From Argyresthia goedartella (taxonomy: Eukaryota > Arthropoda > Insecta > Lepidoptera > Argyresthiidae), in NCBI GenBank assembly GCA_949825045.1, contig OX463815.1, positions 31,673,356 to 31,737,355 of the forward strand: 64,000 nt of DNA. The letters are read 5' to 3'. Position 1 is the first letter of the stretch; every line of letters begins with the position of its first letter. Under the pieces are notes generated by a model that saw nothing but the letters and a program-made list of their open reading frames with translations, was not told the origin of the DNA and did not search any database. The translations under genes were made by a program, and so were the position numbers. Shown here piece by piece: positions 1-10,685 of the stretch.

Positions 1-1310
1 GAGTGGACATCAGACGCCTGCGAAGCTTTCTTCGAGGGCGTCGGCGAGCCGTAGCGGATAAAGGATGCTATGACTCGGCAGCGGGTGTTCCCGGCTATAT
101 GAGACGGTGCAACCGTCTGCAGATACTAATCTGGCGTGACTTTTGTCACGGGGGCTATAGCAAGCGGAAAATTGGGCCTCTGCTATAAGCCTGGAGGCCG
201 TGGGCCTGGAGACTGAGTACCTGGAGGCCGTGGGGCCTGGAGGCTGTGAGCCTGGTTTAGTATAACATTAGCACTCAAATATGTGCTTAAGTTATGCAGT
301 GTTGGCGAGGAGAGTGGTGTTCCGAGACGTGTGCCGCTTTCTTCGAATGTGAGAGCCCATAGATTTTTGATCCACATGGTACTGTGTGTCACTGTAATAG
401 GAAAGTACATAATTGCAAACTCCCTTAACCTATCTTGTTAATTATCCCTTTCGTAGACTTATTCTCTTACTTATGTGTGACTACAGACTTACTGACTACC
501 TTTATGACAATATGTGGTGATCACTGTGCAGTGTGTATCAAAATATCTAGACGGCGATTGGTGATACCTTGGGTAATTTTTATTATGCAGGGCCTCTGTC
601 TGTCTTAAAGATAATGTTCTCAAGAAAGTATTTTTTTTGGGTGTCCTGTTATTTTTGTTAGTGTGATATGTTTACGCATGGGGTGGACACAGCCGATGGA
701 GGTTTTACCTTGCAGTCTGGATAGCCTCTATCTTGAAGTCCGTGTATTTGGGTAAGCTGTCTTGGCTGACAGATGTACTTCCAGTATAAAGTACGTTTTA
801 TGTTCTGGAATGCTGTCTTGGAGTGCGCTCAGACATGCGATTCTGGTATGTGGAACGTGCTTGACGTTGTATGCTCGGACACTGTCTTGGAGACGCTCAG
901 ATACGTGGTCCTGGAGCATTTGTACACGCAGCGTCATGCCACGGGTTGGTCTCTGACGAGTCGTGGTGTATGTATGTGTGCGGTGCCTGTATAGGAAGCA
1001 CTGTCCATGGGTTATTAAAGGTTTGGGTTGAAACATTCTTTTATGTGGAACCGGTTCACACGCGCAAAGTTATGTCTCACGTAAGTGCGCGTAGATCTCT
1101 AACGAGTCGTGAGGCGGCACTCCCCCGACGGGAACTGCCCCTGGTGTTCGGTACAGATATCAGTTTGTTTTATATCCGTTGTGTTTAGGCTAGGCTAGGT
1201 TAGCTAGCTTACCGTATTGCTGTTTTAACGCACCTACCTATTAAGTAGTTTCCTTACTTTGTTTTGAATTGAGTGAACAAGTTTTTGTGCTTTGGTTTTT
1301 GTTCTGTGCA
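1..1310. other. No recognised gene; GC-rich start with a short repeat
   Basis: Frame 1 on the plus strand is open from the window edge to a TAG at about 52 (17 codons ending GVGEP), so the end of an upstream reading frame may be cut by the edge; this is too short to name. Positions 188-255 hold imperfect repeats of a CTGGAGGCCGTGGGC-like unit. The rest (about 260-1300) has only short, low-quality frames on both strands and no motif I recognise. It may be the interior of the LTR element whose end I suspect at 1551-1890. Confidence 0.3.
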
Positions 1311-1311
1311 G

Positions 1312-1469
1312 ATGCAGACGACGAGAGCGAGGAGTCCTCCTCGAGCGTCACCCAGCCTCCCGTAGTCGAGGTGACTGACGCTAGCGAGCCCCAACCTGGA
1401 TCGTCCGGGATGCAGGGATTGACGGAGGAATCTGCTATGCCGCCCGAGACCCCATCCGGCAGCGAATAA
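1312..1469 (+). CDS. Acidic, Ser/Pro-rich C-terminal coding fragment
   Basis: A plausible 3' splice site (T-rich tract ending CTGTGCAG at 1311) is followed by 52 codons and a TAA. The encoded tail is acidic and low complexity: it starts DADDESEESSSS, continues with PPVVEV and ends ETPSGSE. The frame is also open upstream to a TTG at 1269, so the splice site is not proven. No conserved domain is visible. It could be the last exon of a host gene, or the C-terminal tail of a retroelement polyprotein, since a TATA-bearing LTR-like sequence begins about 80 bp downstream. I cannot choose between these from sequence alone. Confidence 0.3.
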
Positions 1470-1550
1470 TCTTCCATGCCAATCTTGGATACCGACCATC
1501 ACAGTTAGAGAGGAAGGAGCCCGAGGACGGCCTCCCGTCAGGAAAGGCCG

Positions 1551-1890
1551 TGTTGGAGGGAAGATTAATAGTAGAGGGGAGAGACTATAAAAGGCGATGC
1601 CCCGCCGGTACCGCCACATTCTCGCTTCATTTTTCGTGCTATTAGGTCGTCACTCTGCCGGTTTGGTTATCGATTTTAGTGTTAACGTAATTGTGAGGTT
1701 ATAGTGTTGTGTGTTCATTTTGTGGTTGCTTTACTTGGTTTGTAATAATTTCTAATTTGGTCGTTTGGATGAACTGGTGTAAATTAAATTGTTGTCAAAT
1801 AATTCTATTTTGAGTTGAATTTCCTTAGGTAGTAGTGATTAAATTTTTTTTAAAAATCACTTCTGGTCTTATTTCCAAGAATATATACAA
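1551..1890 (+). repeat. Possible solo or 3' LTR
   Basis: The segment begins TGTTGGAGGG and ends TATACAACA, so the outer five bases are inverted (TGTTG/CAACA). It contains a good TATA box (CTATAAAAGG near 1585) and an AT-rich downstream half. These are LTR features, but no second copy lies in the window. The right end is ambiguous because the last bases (TATACAACAGAGCGG) also occur at 12175-12187 in the neighbouring Gypsy-like element. Confidence 0.3.
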
Positions 1891-2184
1891 CAGAGCGGTA
1901 GAGCTCGAAGCCAGAGATCAGCCACATCACCAACGAGATGTGTCTGAAATGAAGAATATACATATATACAAATTAACAGTTAGAAGTTAAGAAAATTTAT
2001 GCTACTTACATGCAAAAATTTTATATAAAGATTCGTATCACCTTCAGGACAGAAGTTTGAGAAACAAGAGGAGGATCCATGACAGTCGGATCAGCAGGAA
2101 GGTCAAGTGATGGAGAGTCAATTGCATTTGAAGGTGGAGTCAAGGATTCGAATTGTTTAGAAAATTTTACCTCTTTCCATTGTT
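1891..2184 (-). mobile_element. Gypsy-like element, internal leader (distal piece)
   Basis: This stretch is nearly identical to 12182-12475, the leader of the intact tandem copy to the right. It continues at 10428 after removal of a nested LINE and BEL insertion. In the uninterrupted copy the equivalent bases run straight through (CTATTGTTATAGTT at 12468-12481). No coding frame survives. A gap-free alignment to 12182-12475 is visible by eye apart from a few substitutions. Confidence 0.8.
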
Positions 2185-2390
2185 CAAATCAAATCAAATC
2201 AAATCAAAAATCATTTATTTCCATAGGATGTTGTTACATCACTTAGATCCGTCATTACATTCTTTTGGGTGAGTTCACTAACACAATGGCGGAATCTGTG
2301 GAGAAGAGCTCACCGAAGAAACTCCACAGTCGTCGCATCTTTTGCGTTTCCTTTTTTAAATAAAATATTGTCAAATTACAAAATGAATGC
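2185..2390 (-). mobile_element. 3' end and tail of a CR1/Jockey-like LINE (nested)
   Basis: The left edge carries four to five TCAAA units (2186-2208), read on the minus strand as the (GATTT)n tail typical of this LINE group. The sequence up to 2390 is the 3' UTR. It resumes at 9968 beyond the BEL element and there encodes the LINE C-terminus. The AATGC at 2386-2390 is the left half of the BEL target-site duplication. Confidence 0.75.
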
Positions 2391-2966
2391 TGTTTAATTT
2401 CCACGCCTACCGAACGGCGTGGAATCCGAAGGGGGTGGGCCTCTGCCAGCACGTGAGAGAAAAGTGAATTGAATGATTGTTACTGACCTTTGTCTCCGTA
2501 GACAGGAAATCGAAAGCTCGATTCGAGACGGGAATTCGGGAATAGGGCACAGTTTGGGATAGGAGAGGAATCGAAACCTTGCCGTCGTTTCGCTGTCGCT
2601 GCCCGACGCTGCCGTGGATACGTGGAATCGCTGTCCGATACGACGATTTTAAATCTCGACACGGATCACTTGACCGCTGACGCGAATCTACTTATTTCCC
2701 GACGATGTAGATGATTAACACTCCGACCAGGCCCGACGCCTGTATTTGATAATTGGTACACCGAAATACCATCAAAATCACGATGACCGAGCAGACATGT
2801 TGTTTTTTCTCCCGACGAGAAAAGAGTAAAGATAACCTCCAATTTTACATCTCGTTCCGGTACGAGTGACAGCTGCTAGTCCGTTTTCGCTAGTGATGTC
2901 TCGATTACTCGCGATCGATTCGCGCAACAAAAAACCGGTGCGTTTCCGACGCATAAATATTAAACA
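2391..2966 (-). repeat. BEL 3' LTR
   Basis: This 576-bp LTR matches 9377-9967 almost base for base. It lacks about 15 bp that the other LTR has near 9600-9615 and differs at about six other positions. It is bounded by TGTTTA and TAAACA and abuts the left AATGC duplication. Confidence 0.95.
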
Positions 2967-2997
2967 GTCACCTGCCCGGACAGGCCCGAACCTGTCC

Positions 2998-5900
2998 CTA
3001 ATCAATAGGAAGGCGAGAAAGTGTTGCGACCGCTCTCTTGAGGACCGAGTCCCCCACCCTGACTTCTGCTGATCGAGGCGTGCCATCCCGACCCGTGTAC
3101 AAATTGACGATCCGTCCTCGTCTCCATCTCAATGATGGCAGGTTCGCATCCTTAATCAGCACCAAATCACCGACTTGAGGGGGGCTCGTCCGGTCAGTCC
3201 ACTTAAGGCGCTGCTGCAAGATGTGCAAGTACTCAAGGGACCACCGTTTCCAAAAATCTTGAGCCATCTGCTGCAACATCTGCCACCTAGTTAACCGACT
3301 TAACTTAACATCACCGAATGGGAATTCTGGCAAGGCGTTAAGGGGCTGACCTATCAGGAAGTGACCCGGCGTCAACGCTTCCAAATCATTTGGATCCGAA
3401 CTGAGCGGGCACAACGGACGCGAGTTCAGTGTCATTTCAATTTTACAGAACAGCGTCGCAAGCTCTTCAAAGCGTAGAGAGGTCTCACCGATGATCCTCG
3501 TCAGGTGCGACTTAGCCGATTTAACCGCAGCCTCAAAAATTCCTCCCCAATAAGGACATCCCGGCGGACTGAAAACCCATTCAATCCCTCGTCGGGAGCA
3601 AGCCGTACCGATGGCGTCCTGGTTACCGTTCAGGAATTGAGTGACCTCCTGCAGATATCTCCTGGCTCCGACAAAATTTGTGCCGTTGTCCGAACGGATT
3701 AACGTCGGGAGGCCCCTTCGTGAGACGAACCGATCTAGACAAGCGATAAATGCCTCTGTAGTGAGGTCACTGACCACCTCCAAGTGGACTGCCTTCGTGG
3801 CCAAGCACACGAAGACGCACAGGTATGCCTTCACTAATCTGGCGTTCCGTAGCTGTGAAGACTTGACCATGAATGGTCCCGCGAAATCCGTTCCGACACC
3901 CGCAAAGGGCCGGATTTCGTTAACCCTATCTGAGGGCAAATCGCCCATCTGGGGCTGCATCGTAGCCGCCTTGGCCCGATAACAAGGCAGGCACCGAAAT
4001 ACGACGCTACGCACTAAGCGTCTTCCCGATAGAATCCAGAACTCGCGCTGGAGAAACGCCATCAAGGCGTGGTATCCGACATGCCCATTCCGAATGTGTC
4101 GATCCTGTATCAACAGTTCGACCAACTTCCCTTTCCGAGGGAGTAACAACGGGTGGCTAGCCGCATAAGGCAGGTTGGCATTCCGCAGCCGACCTCCTAC
4201 CCTCAGCAATCCTTGAGGGTCAATAAACGGGTTGAGCCGAGCCACAGCTCCCTTCAGTTGGACGCGTCCGCGTCTCAGAATGTCCAGTTCGGACTTAAAG
4301 TACACCGTCTGCACGTTCCGTACCAATGCGAACAACGCATGGTTCCGTTCCCGTGGTGTCAGGACCTGTGTCCGCACTCGTTGCGCCTCAGAATTCCGAC
4401 AATTCCGCGCAAATCGGCAGATCCAGGCGGTCACATTGACCAGCTTGTTGAGCGAGCTGTACCGTTCCAGCAGGCTGAACTCCTCTTCCGGCTCTGGTTG
4501 CGTCGTACAGACACCGACTGTCAAGGCGCCGTTCGCCGTGGTAACGCGTGGACTCATTGGCCAATCCGATTCGGCTTGAGTCAACCATTTTGGACCCCAC
4601 CACAAGGGATGTCCAACCAACTCCGAAGCGTGACACCCACGAGACGCACAGTCTGCTGGGTTCATTTCCCCTGGAACATGTCTCCAGATCAAGGGAACCT
4701 CCGAAGTCAAAATCTGCGAAACCCGATTCGCCACAAAAATCTCCAGCTTGCGAACTGAAGCCTTCAGTCAGCATAACACGATCTGGCTGTCCGTCCAAGC
4801 GTAGACCGTATCTTCCAACGCTATTGACCCACGAAGAACCGTCATCGTGTGGTTGACCAGACGAGTCAGGAGAGCCGCTCCCGAAAGCTCTAACTTGGGA
4901 ATGGTCAGGCGAGTGCGCAACGGCGCAACCTTGCTCTTGGCCATGACCAACCGCACATCAACCACCCCCGAGGAGTCGACCATACGCAGATACACCGCAG
5001 CTCCGTAGCCCTTCTCCGAGGCATCGCAAAACCCATGCAGGGTGGCGGTGTATCGTTTGGTGGGGACCAACCTCCGTGGCAGTGAAATCCGATTAATGCC
5101 AGGGAGGGTCGAAAAGAACGAGTCCCACTCCGAGCTCAATGACCCGCCGATCGGATCGTCCCATTTCAGCTCAGCAGACCACAATTGCTGCATAAAAAAC
5201 TTGAGCTGAAATGTTACCGGGGTGATCCACCCGTTTGGATCAAATGTCCTAGCCACTGTTGAAAGGACGTTCCGTTTCGTCCAGACCTTCGGGGAGTCCA
5301 ACTCGACCCGATACGAGAACATGTCTGACACCGGCTGGTACTGGACGCCTAATACCGAAAACAAATTTGGATTTTCCAAATTTTCAAAAATGTGGGGATC
5401 CTGCTGGTAGTCATCCGGAAGACCAGTCAGTAACTCTGGAGAGTTCGACATCCATTTCCGGAGCTCGTAACCTCCACCCCGGAGCTCAACTAGCTCGTCC
5501 CGTCGAGCGAGCGCCTCCTCTACGGAATCTGCACCGGTACAGATATCGTCCACGTAGAGATCCTGCTCCAGGATCGCTGCTCCTCTAGGGAAATTTAACC
5601 GTTCTCGATCCGCTAACTCCCGAAGAGTGCGCATCGCCAAATAAGGACTAGACCGTAGCCCGTACGTGTTGGTGTTCAGCTCGTACACCCTGATGGGCTG
5701 ATCTGGGCTCTCTCGCCACAGTATCAGCTGATACCGTCTATCGTCAGGGTGAATGACCGTCTGTCTAAACATCATCCGGATGTCAGCTACAAACACAACA
5801 TTGTGTCGACGGAACCGTGTGATAACATCCGCGATGTCATGATTCAACTTCGGCCCTGAATGCAAACACTGGTTCAGGTTCATGCCGTTAGATGTTGATG

Positions 5901-6090
5901 CCGATCCATCGAACACTACCCGTATTTTGCCCTCCGGGGTCCTAAAGACCGCGTGATGGGGCAGGAAGCAGTGGTCTTCACGCTTCCAGTCGATACCCGA
6001 AACCGACATGTCGCCGAGCGACTCGTATTCCCGCATGAAGTCGACGTACTTCTGCCGGAAAATCCCGTCACGCTTCATGCGTCGTTCCAT
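2998..6090 (-). pseudogene. pol: BEL pol: reverse transcriptase, RNase H, integrase
   Basis: One frame runs from 6090 to the TAA before 2998, broken only by a TGA at 4768-4770 where a Trp would be expected after DSQIVLC. In order: RT with VVFDGSAST, VFVADIRMMF and catalytic YVDD (near 5546); RNase H-like segment with GFCDASEKGYGAAVYLR and AWTDSQ; the linker MNPADCASRG; an HHCC zinc finger (RHIRNGHVGYH followed by CLPC); the integrase core with GTDFAGPF, IRSDNGTNF and the glutamate in GGIFEAAVKSAK (D,D,E). The C-terminus is basic (RWRRGRIV). In BEL elements these domains make new DNA copies and insert them in the nucleus. The first in-frame residues follow a frameshift near 6090-6100 that separates this part from protease. 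Confidence 0.93.
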
Positions 6091-6170
6091 CGCAAAAGCC
6101 GCGTCTCGGCTGCATTATGTGAACTGCCCAGCGGCGGGCGATCACTCCGAAATGGAAGACGTGTGAGAAA

Positions 6171-6881
6171 TCAACCTGACTGAAGGCGACCAGTATTGTT
6201 CCGATAAAACTGTTCACACTCTTCTTCAACCGGGTCCAACCGGCGGACCGTAGGTGGTTCCTCCACCTCCCAAAACTTCTGTATCACCTCCGAGAGTACA
6301 GAACCGAATAAGGGACTACGAGTCGCTAGGCGTGGGGCAGCCGGCATGACCGGACCCATTACCGCATGGCCCAGTCTGGTGTTGACCGAAACCAGACCAG
6401 TCGCCTGCAACACGTGGACACCTGGCACTAACAGGTATCCCAAGGCATCGACACCCAATAAAATGTCTACTGGGCCCGGAATATCGAACTCCGGGTCAGC
6501 CAGTGACAACCCAGCGACCAACTGTCGCACCGAGGACGACAACCGTACGTGAGGGTGTGAGCCCATCACATTAGGCATGACTAATGCCGTGACCGTCAGA
6601 TTCACCGATGAATCCACCCGTGACGAGAGAGTAATCCGACATACTCCCTTAACGGAACCGACTTCCGTGTTCCCAATTCCCCGAATGGAATGTGGATACT
6701 CCCTTACCGAAATGCCCAACCGTCTTACAAGGTTGCACGAGACTAAGCACCCCTGGGCCTCCGAGTCCAATAGTGCTCGTGCCACACAAGATTTGCCGTC
6801 CGAACTCCACGCTATCACCGAGGCGGTGGGGAGCATGACCGTCTGTGGAGTGGCGGCACCCTGTAAGTGGGCGGCGTGTCC
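6171..6881 (-). pseudogene. BEL protease and N-terminal pol linker
   Basis: The frame continues directly from gag after its TAG and runs to a TGA at 6171-6173. It carries the aspartic protease region: ALLDSEAQ, where the family normally has DSG, so the active-site loop is altered (Gly to Glu). Later blocks are VDILLGVDALG and FWEVEEPPTVRR, the usual lead-in to RT in BEL elements. Beyond the TGA the same frame stays recognisable (RLPFRSDRPPLG) to about 6100, where a frameshift joins it to the RT frame. Both the stop and the DSG change argue that this copy has no working protease. Confidence 0.88.
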
Positions 6882-8699
6882 CTAGCGGGAACCTCCGCGG
6901 GATCCGAACCCGCTGGGACCCCCGTCGGCCTGGTAACTCGGCTGCTGATATGCCACCGGTGGCATATCAGACCGCATGTACATCAGGGGGTCCCGACCCG
7001 CATAATAGGCCCCTCGCTCTCCCGGTACCCGACCATACCGGACTGTGAACGGTGTGCCCGGTGGCCACCGTGGATGGAGGGGGGAGAGCGGATCCAACCT
7101 GGGGCGCTCTAGGAATGGGGGCGACATCCGACTGTTCGCCTCCCTGTTCGCCTCCCAGAGCGACGGGCAGGGTGGCGCAGAAGGTGGTGGGCTCCCAGCC
7201 TTCGCGCCACTCATCAGTGCCATCTGACACCCGCCCGTAACACGCGGTGAGCCAGCGGCCTTAAGTCCTCGCTGACCCTGGACAGCGGCGACCGAACCCC
7301 GGCTATCCCGCCTGTTACCCCCCGCGCTGCCCCCTTCCCCTCGGGGGGGGTCCCATCCGCGGGTACCCCAGTCACCCCGTTGGTGACTCCCGTTGCCCGA
7401 AGGGGGACTGGGTCCGGCCCTGGTTGGGCCCTGTGACCGACCAGCCTGAGTCCGGCCCTGGTGACCTTCCGAAGGGCCTGACCGGTTCAGGCACAACACG
7501 ACGTGGTGCCTGCCACCGCAGCACTCACAGGGGGACGCCCGTGAGCACTCGCTCAGCGGGTGCGGCCCCAAACAACCGAAACACAATCGGTGGCGGAAGA
7601 CCACCTTCCTGCGGGCAGCCACACCGAGCGCCTTAAAGTTGGCGCAACTGGTCACTTCATGACCGGCACTGTCGCAGTGCACACAGCCGTCACCCGACGG
7701 CGCGGCACTCAAAACGCCAAATTGTTTTGACCGCCCACCCCCCCGTGGGGGTGGGGGGCGCGGCCCCTCCCGCATCCGCGCGGGTTGGCGCTGCACACTG
7801 GCCTCCGAATCCATGGTATCGCATCGCCTGCATTCACCCTCCAAGAAATCCGTTAATTGGACGAGCGTGGGCAGTTCCGAGCTACTGCCCCCATGCAGCT
7901 GTTCAAATCGACTTTGAACAGCTGCAGGCAACCGTGACAAAACCATATATAATACGATATATGACCATTGGTCTACCGGCAGACCAAGGTTCTGAAGGGC
8001 CTTAGTGGCCACCAGCACAGGGTTGAGCACCTGTACCCGGATGTCAATATCCCGGGTTACTCTTGGGATGCTGAACAGCTTCCCCAGCTGCGCATCAACC
8101 AACCGCCGTTTGTGTTGGTAGCGGTCAAACAATATGACCCGGGCAATCTCATAATTGCCCGCCGTAACCGTTAGGTGACCGACCAACTCCTTCGGTTCAC
8201 CCCGCAGTGCCATCAATAGTTGGGCCAACTTGTAGGCGTTGTCCAGGTCGTCCCGACCGTGGACCAGGCTATCGAATAAATTGATGAATGCCGGCCACTC
8301 ATCAATTGCCCCACCGAAGGCCGGAATCTGCAGGTGTGGCAGCCGTCCAACAACACCCTTAGGGGGCGGGTCTCCGCTACCCTCCCCGCGGTCATCCCGA
8401 CGCGACCGCTTAATTTTTTCGGCGCGACGCTCGATGTCGCCCAAGCACTCCATCGCTTGGTCAGCATCCGCGCAGAGCTGCTTCACTGCAGCCACCGAGG
8501 CCTCATCCGTAAGCCCGAGGGCTTCAGCCTCCGCAGCCAGCCGACACACCTTCCCGACGCGTGTCATTGCGTCCTCCACACGCTTGAGCAGGACATCGTC
8601 CATGTCAGGTCGCTCCACATACTTGTGAGTATGGGCGAGCCATCTCATCTCCTCACGGACGCCATACCGCAGTACCGTCAAGGGTGCCATGGTTACCAA
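6882..8699 (-). CDS. gag: BEL Gag polyprotein with three zinc knuckles
   Basis: A 605-codon frame starts MVTMAPLTVL at 8699. The N-terminal part is helical and charged. The central region (about residues 120-290) resembles the retrotransposon gag capsid of Pao elements (LQIPAFGGAIDEWPAFINLF, FEGDRxxW-like position). Three Cys/His knuckles follow: CVHCDSAGHEVTSC, CFGCLGPHPLSEC and CECCGGRHHVVLC. The tail is rich in Gly, Arg, Ser and Pro and may bind nucleic acid. The frame ends at a TAG (6882-6884), directly followed in the same frame by the protease. GC content is clearly higher than the surroundings, as in many LTR-element gag genes. Confidence 0.9.
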   Translation of the reverse strand: MVTMAPLTVLRYGVREEMRWLAHTHKYVERPDMDDVLLKRVEDAMTRVGKVCRLAAEAEALGLTDEASVAAVKQLCADADQAMECLGDIERRAEKIKRSRRDDRGEGSGDPPPKGVVGRLPHLQIPAFGGAIDEWPAFINLFDSLVHGRDDLDNAYKLAQLLMALRGEPKELVGHLTVTAGNYEIARVILFDRYQHKRRLVDAQLGKLFSIPRVTRDIDIRVQVLNPVLVATKALQNLGLPVDQWSYIVLYMVLSRLPAAVQSRFEQLHGGSSSELPTLVQLTDFLEGECRRCDTMDSEASVQRQPARMREGPRPPPPRGGGRSKQFGVLSAAPSGDGCVHCDSAGHEVTSCANFKALGVAARRKVVFRHRLCFGCLGPHPLSECSRASPCECCGGRHHVVLCLNRSGPSEGHQGRTQAGRSQGPTRAGPSPPSGNGSHQRGDWGTRGWDPPRGEGGSAGGNRRDSRGSVAAVQGQRGLKAAGSPRVTGGCQMALMSGAKAGSPPPSAPPCPSLWEANREANSRMSPPFLERPRLDPLSPLHPRWPPGTPFTVRYGRVPGERGAYYAGRDPLMYMRSDMPPVAYQQPSYQADGGPSGFGSRGGSR

Positions 8700-9376
8700 T
8701 TCAATTGTTTCTGGTCCTATGCTTCACTACCGAACTAAGCACAGCCAGAGACCAGCACTTTCCCGTCAGCGCTGGGCACAGAAATTAAAACTAAGTTGTA
8801 AAAACCAGGGCAACCACTAAAACAATTAAATCCTAAACAATATTTAATATGGTCGCCCTGTGGACTTACACCTTATAATATACACTCTAAATCAATTAGA
8901 GAATGCCACCATAAAACACAATACAAAAATAACCCACAAAACTTGATTATGAAAACAATACAAAATAATAAGTGGCTTCTTATGAACCACACTTCCCTTG
9001 AGGTCAGCAAATCAGCTTAATACCCCTTAAATAGCCCGACCCTGCTGTGTAAACCGAAATAACACTGTAGGACTATAGAACCTGACGTTCTACCGCAAGT
9101 AATACAATCTAGGCTTCGCAGATTGACTGTTCAATCTTTTATGCGCAACAACAGTAGTTTCCGACTACAAATTTATAACAACTGTTAACTAAATTGGCAC
9201 TTATACTTTCACTTACCGAAAATGAACTTTAATCGTGGTATACCGACCACAGACTCATTGCCGACTTGAGCCAATCTGAGATATTCTTTTCTCCCAACTA
9301 CAATGTGGCAACAACGCAACCCTAGAACCGTGAATCGATGATTTCCCACTAGGAAACCGCGCTCCTGCTACCAAAA
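8700..9376 (-). promoter_or_regulatory. BEL leader and primer-binding site
   Basis: This 677-bp AT-rich untranslated leader separates the 5' LTR from gag. Four bases inside the LTR boundary the minus strand reads TGGTAGCAGGAGCGCGG (9357-9373). It begins with TGG, complementary to a tRNA CCA end, and is the expected primer-binding site. I cannot name the tRNA with confidence. Frames here are short and uninformative. Confidence 0.65.
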
Positions 9377-9967
9377 TGTTTAATTTCCACGCCTACCGAA
9401 CGGCGTGGAATCCGAAGGGGGTGGGCCTCTGCCAGCACGTGAGAGAAAAGTGAATTGAATGATTGTTACTGACCTTTGTCTCCGTAGACAGGAAATCGAA
9501 AGCTCGATTCGAGACGGGAATTCGGGAAAAGGGCACAGTTTGGGATAGGAGAGGAATCGAAACCTTGCCGTCGTTTCGCTGTCGCTGCCCGACGCTGCCG
9601 CCGGCGTGCTGCCTGCCGACACGTGGAATCGCCGTCCGATACGACGATTTTCAATCTCGACACGGATCACTTGACCGCTGACGCGAATCTACTTATTTCC
9701 CGACGATGTAGATGATTAACACTCCGACCAGGCCCGACGCCTGTATTTGATAATTGGTACACCGAAATACCATCAAAATCACGATGCCCGAGCAGACATG
9801 TTGTTTTTTCTCCCGACGAGAAAAGAGTAAAGATAACCTCCAATTTTACATCTCGTTCCGGTACGAGTGACAGCTGCTAGTCCGTTTTCGCTAGTGATGT
9901 CTCGATTACTCGCGATCGATTCGCGCAACAAAAAACCGGTGCGTTTCCGACGCATAAATATTAAACA
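9377..9967 (-). repeat. BEL 5' LTR
   Basis: A 591-bp LTR, the partner of 2391-2966. It contains about 15 extra bases near 9600-9615 (GCC-rich). It ends TAAACA at 9967, followed at once by the right AATGC duplication (9968-9972). Transcription of the element should start inside it, toward lower coordinates. Confidence 0.95.
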
Positions 9968-10427
9968 AATGCTAATTATATATCGAAACAGCCTGTTACT
10001 CAAACAATCTATTCCCATGGACATCTGTCCTCTAAGTAATCAGATATCCTATAGTAACCTTTTTTATACAATTTCTGTTTTATTATTATTTTAAACTTAT
10101 CTAAAGGTAAGTTTTTAATATCAGTAGGGACCTTATTGTAATAGCGTATACAATTGCCTTTAAAAGAATTACTAATTTTATGTAGTCGGCTTACATAAGC
10201 AACCAACTTGTCTTTATTTCTAGTATTAAAATTGTGTATATCACTGTACTTCTGAAAATTAGTTATATTTCTTTTTACATACACAAGATTGTCATAGATA
10301 TATTGAGACACAAATGTCAGAATATTGATTTCTTTAAACTTTTCCCTCAGTGACACTCTAGGCCCTAATCTATAAATTGCACGAACAGCCCGTTTCTGCA
10401 GAATAAATATACTATTAGCAACATATG
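9968..10427 (-). pseudogene. C-terminal RT fragment of the nested LINE
   Basis: About 140 codons from roughly 10427 to the stop at 10009 read SIFILQKRAVRAIYRLGPR, then FKEINILTFVSQYIYDN, NSFKGNCIRYYNKVP and KKGYYRISDYLEDR. The same blocks recur in the two LINEs at 25-27.7 kb, so this is the same clade of CR1/Jockey-like non-LTR elements. The copy is 5'-truncated: only the C-terminal tail and 3' UTR remain, and the 3' part lies at 2185-2390. The 5' junction (AACATATGTTATAG) meets leader sequence of the Gypsy-like element. Confidence 0.85.
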
Positions 10428-10685
10428 TTATAGTTAAGTGTAGAGTCAAGTGTTATAGAAGTGAAGTGAAGTGAAGTGAAGTGAAGTAATGTAAGTTAAA
10501 TGTAGGCCTAAATATAATCCAGATGAGTTGAAAAACTAGATGAAGTTTTGTTTTAGAATTTGGGAAATGTGAAAAGGATGAATAGATAAAAATTTAAGAG
10601 TGAAAGAGAAAGCAAATCAAAGGGAAAGAGACAAGGCGCAGAAAAGGTGAAGAGTGGAGAAGAACTTTTACGTTGGGCGCCAAAA
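10428..10685 (-). mobile_element. Gypsy-like leader with primer-binding site
   Basis: This is the proximal part of the leader that continues at 1891-2184. It includes five GAAGT units (10459-10486) and ends with CGTTGGGCGCCA at 10671-10682. On the minus strand that reads TGGCGCCCAACG, a lysine-tRNA-type primer-binding site as used by gypsy-class elements. Three bases separate it from the LTR. Confidence 0.8.

Larger units (their letters stand above)
2391..9967 (-). mobile_element. Full-length BEL/Pao LTR retrotransposon, defective
   Basis: A complete 7.58-kb element reads right to left: 5' LTR (9377-9967), leader with primer-binding site, gag, protease, reverse transcriptase/RNase H, integrase, 3' LTR (2391-2966). 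Both LTRs start TGTTTA and end TAAACA on the plus strand. Exact 5-bp duplications AATGC lie at 2386-2390 and 9968-9972. The domain order and the protein motifs (YVDD in RT, DADCASRG-type integrase approach, HHCC finger) are BEL/Pao. The coding region has two TGA codons, one TAG and one frameshift, so this copy cannot make an intact polyprotein unless stops are read through. The two LTRs differ only by a handful of substitutions and one 15-bp indel, which indicates a fairly recent insertion. Confidence 0.95.

Noticed and set aside
2186..2215. Repeat array that could suggest CRISPR or satellite
   Set aside because: Simple TCAAA units with no spacers; it is the tail of a LINE.
4153..4758. 201-codon plus-strand frame and other plus frames across 3-8.7 kb
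   Set aside because: Shadows of the BEL gag-pol on the other strand; they lack domains.
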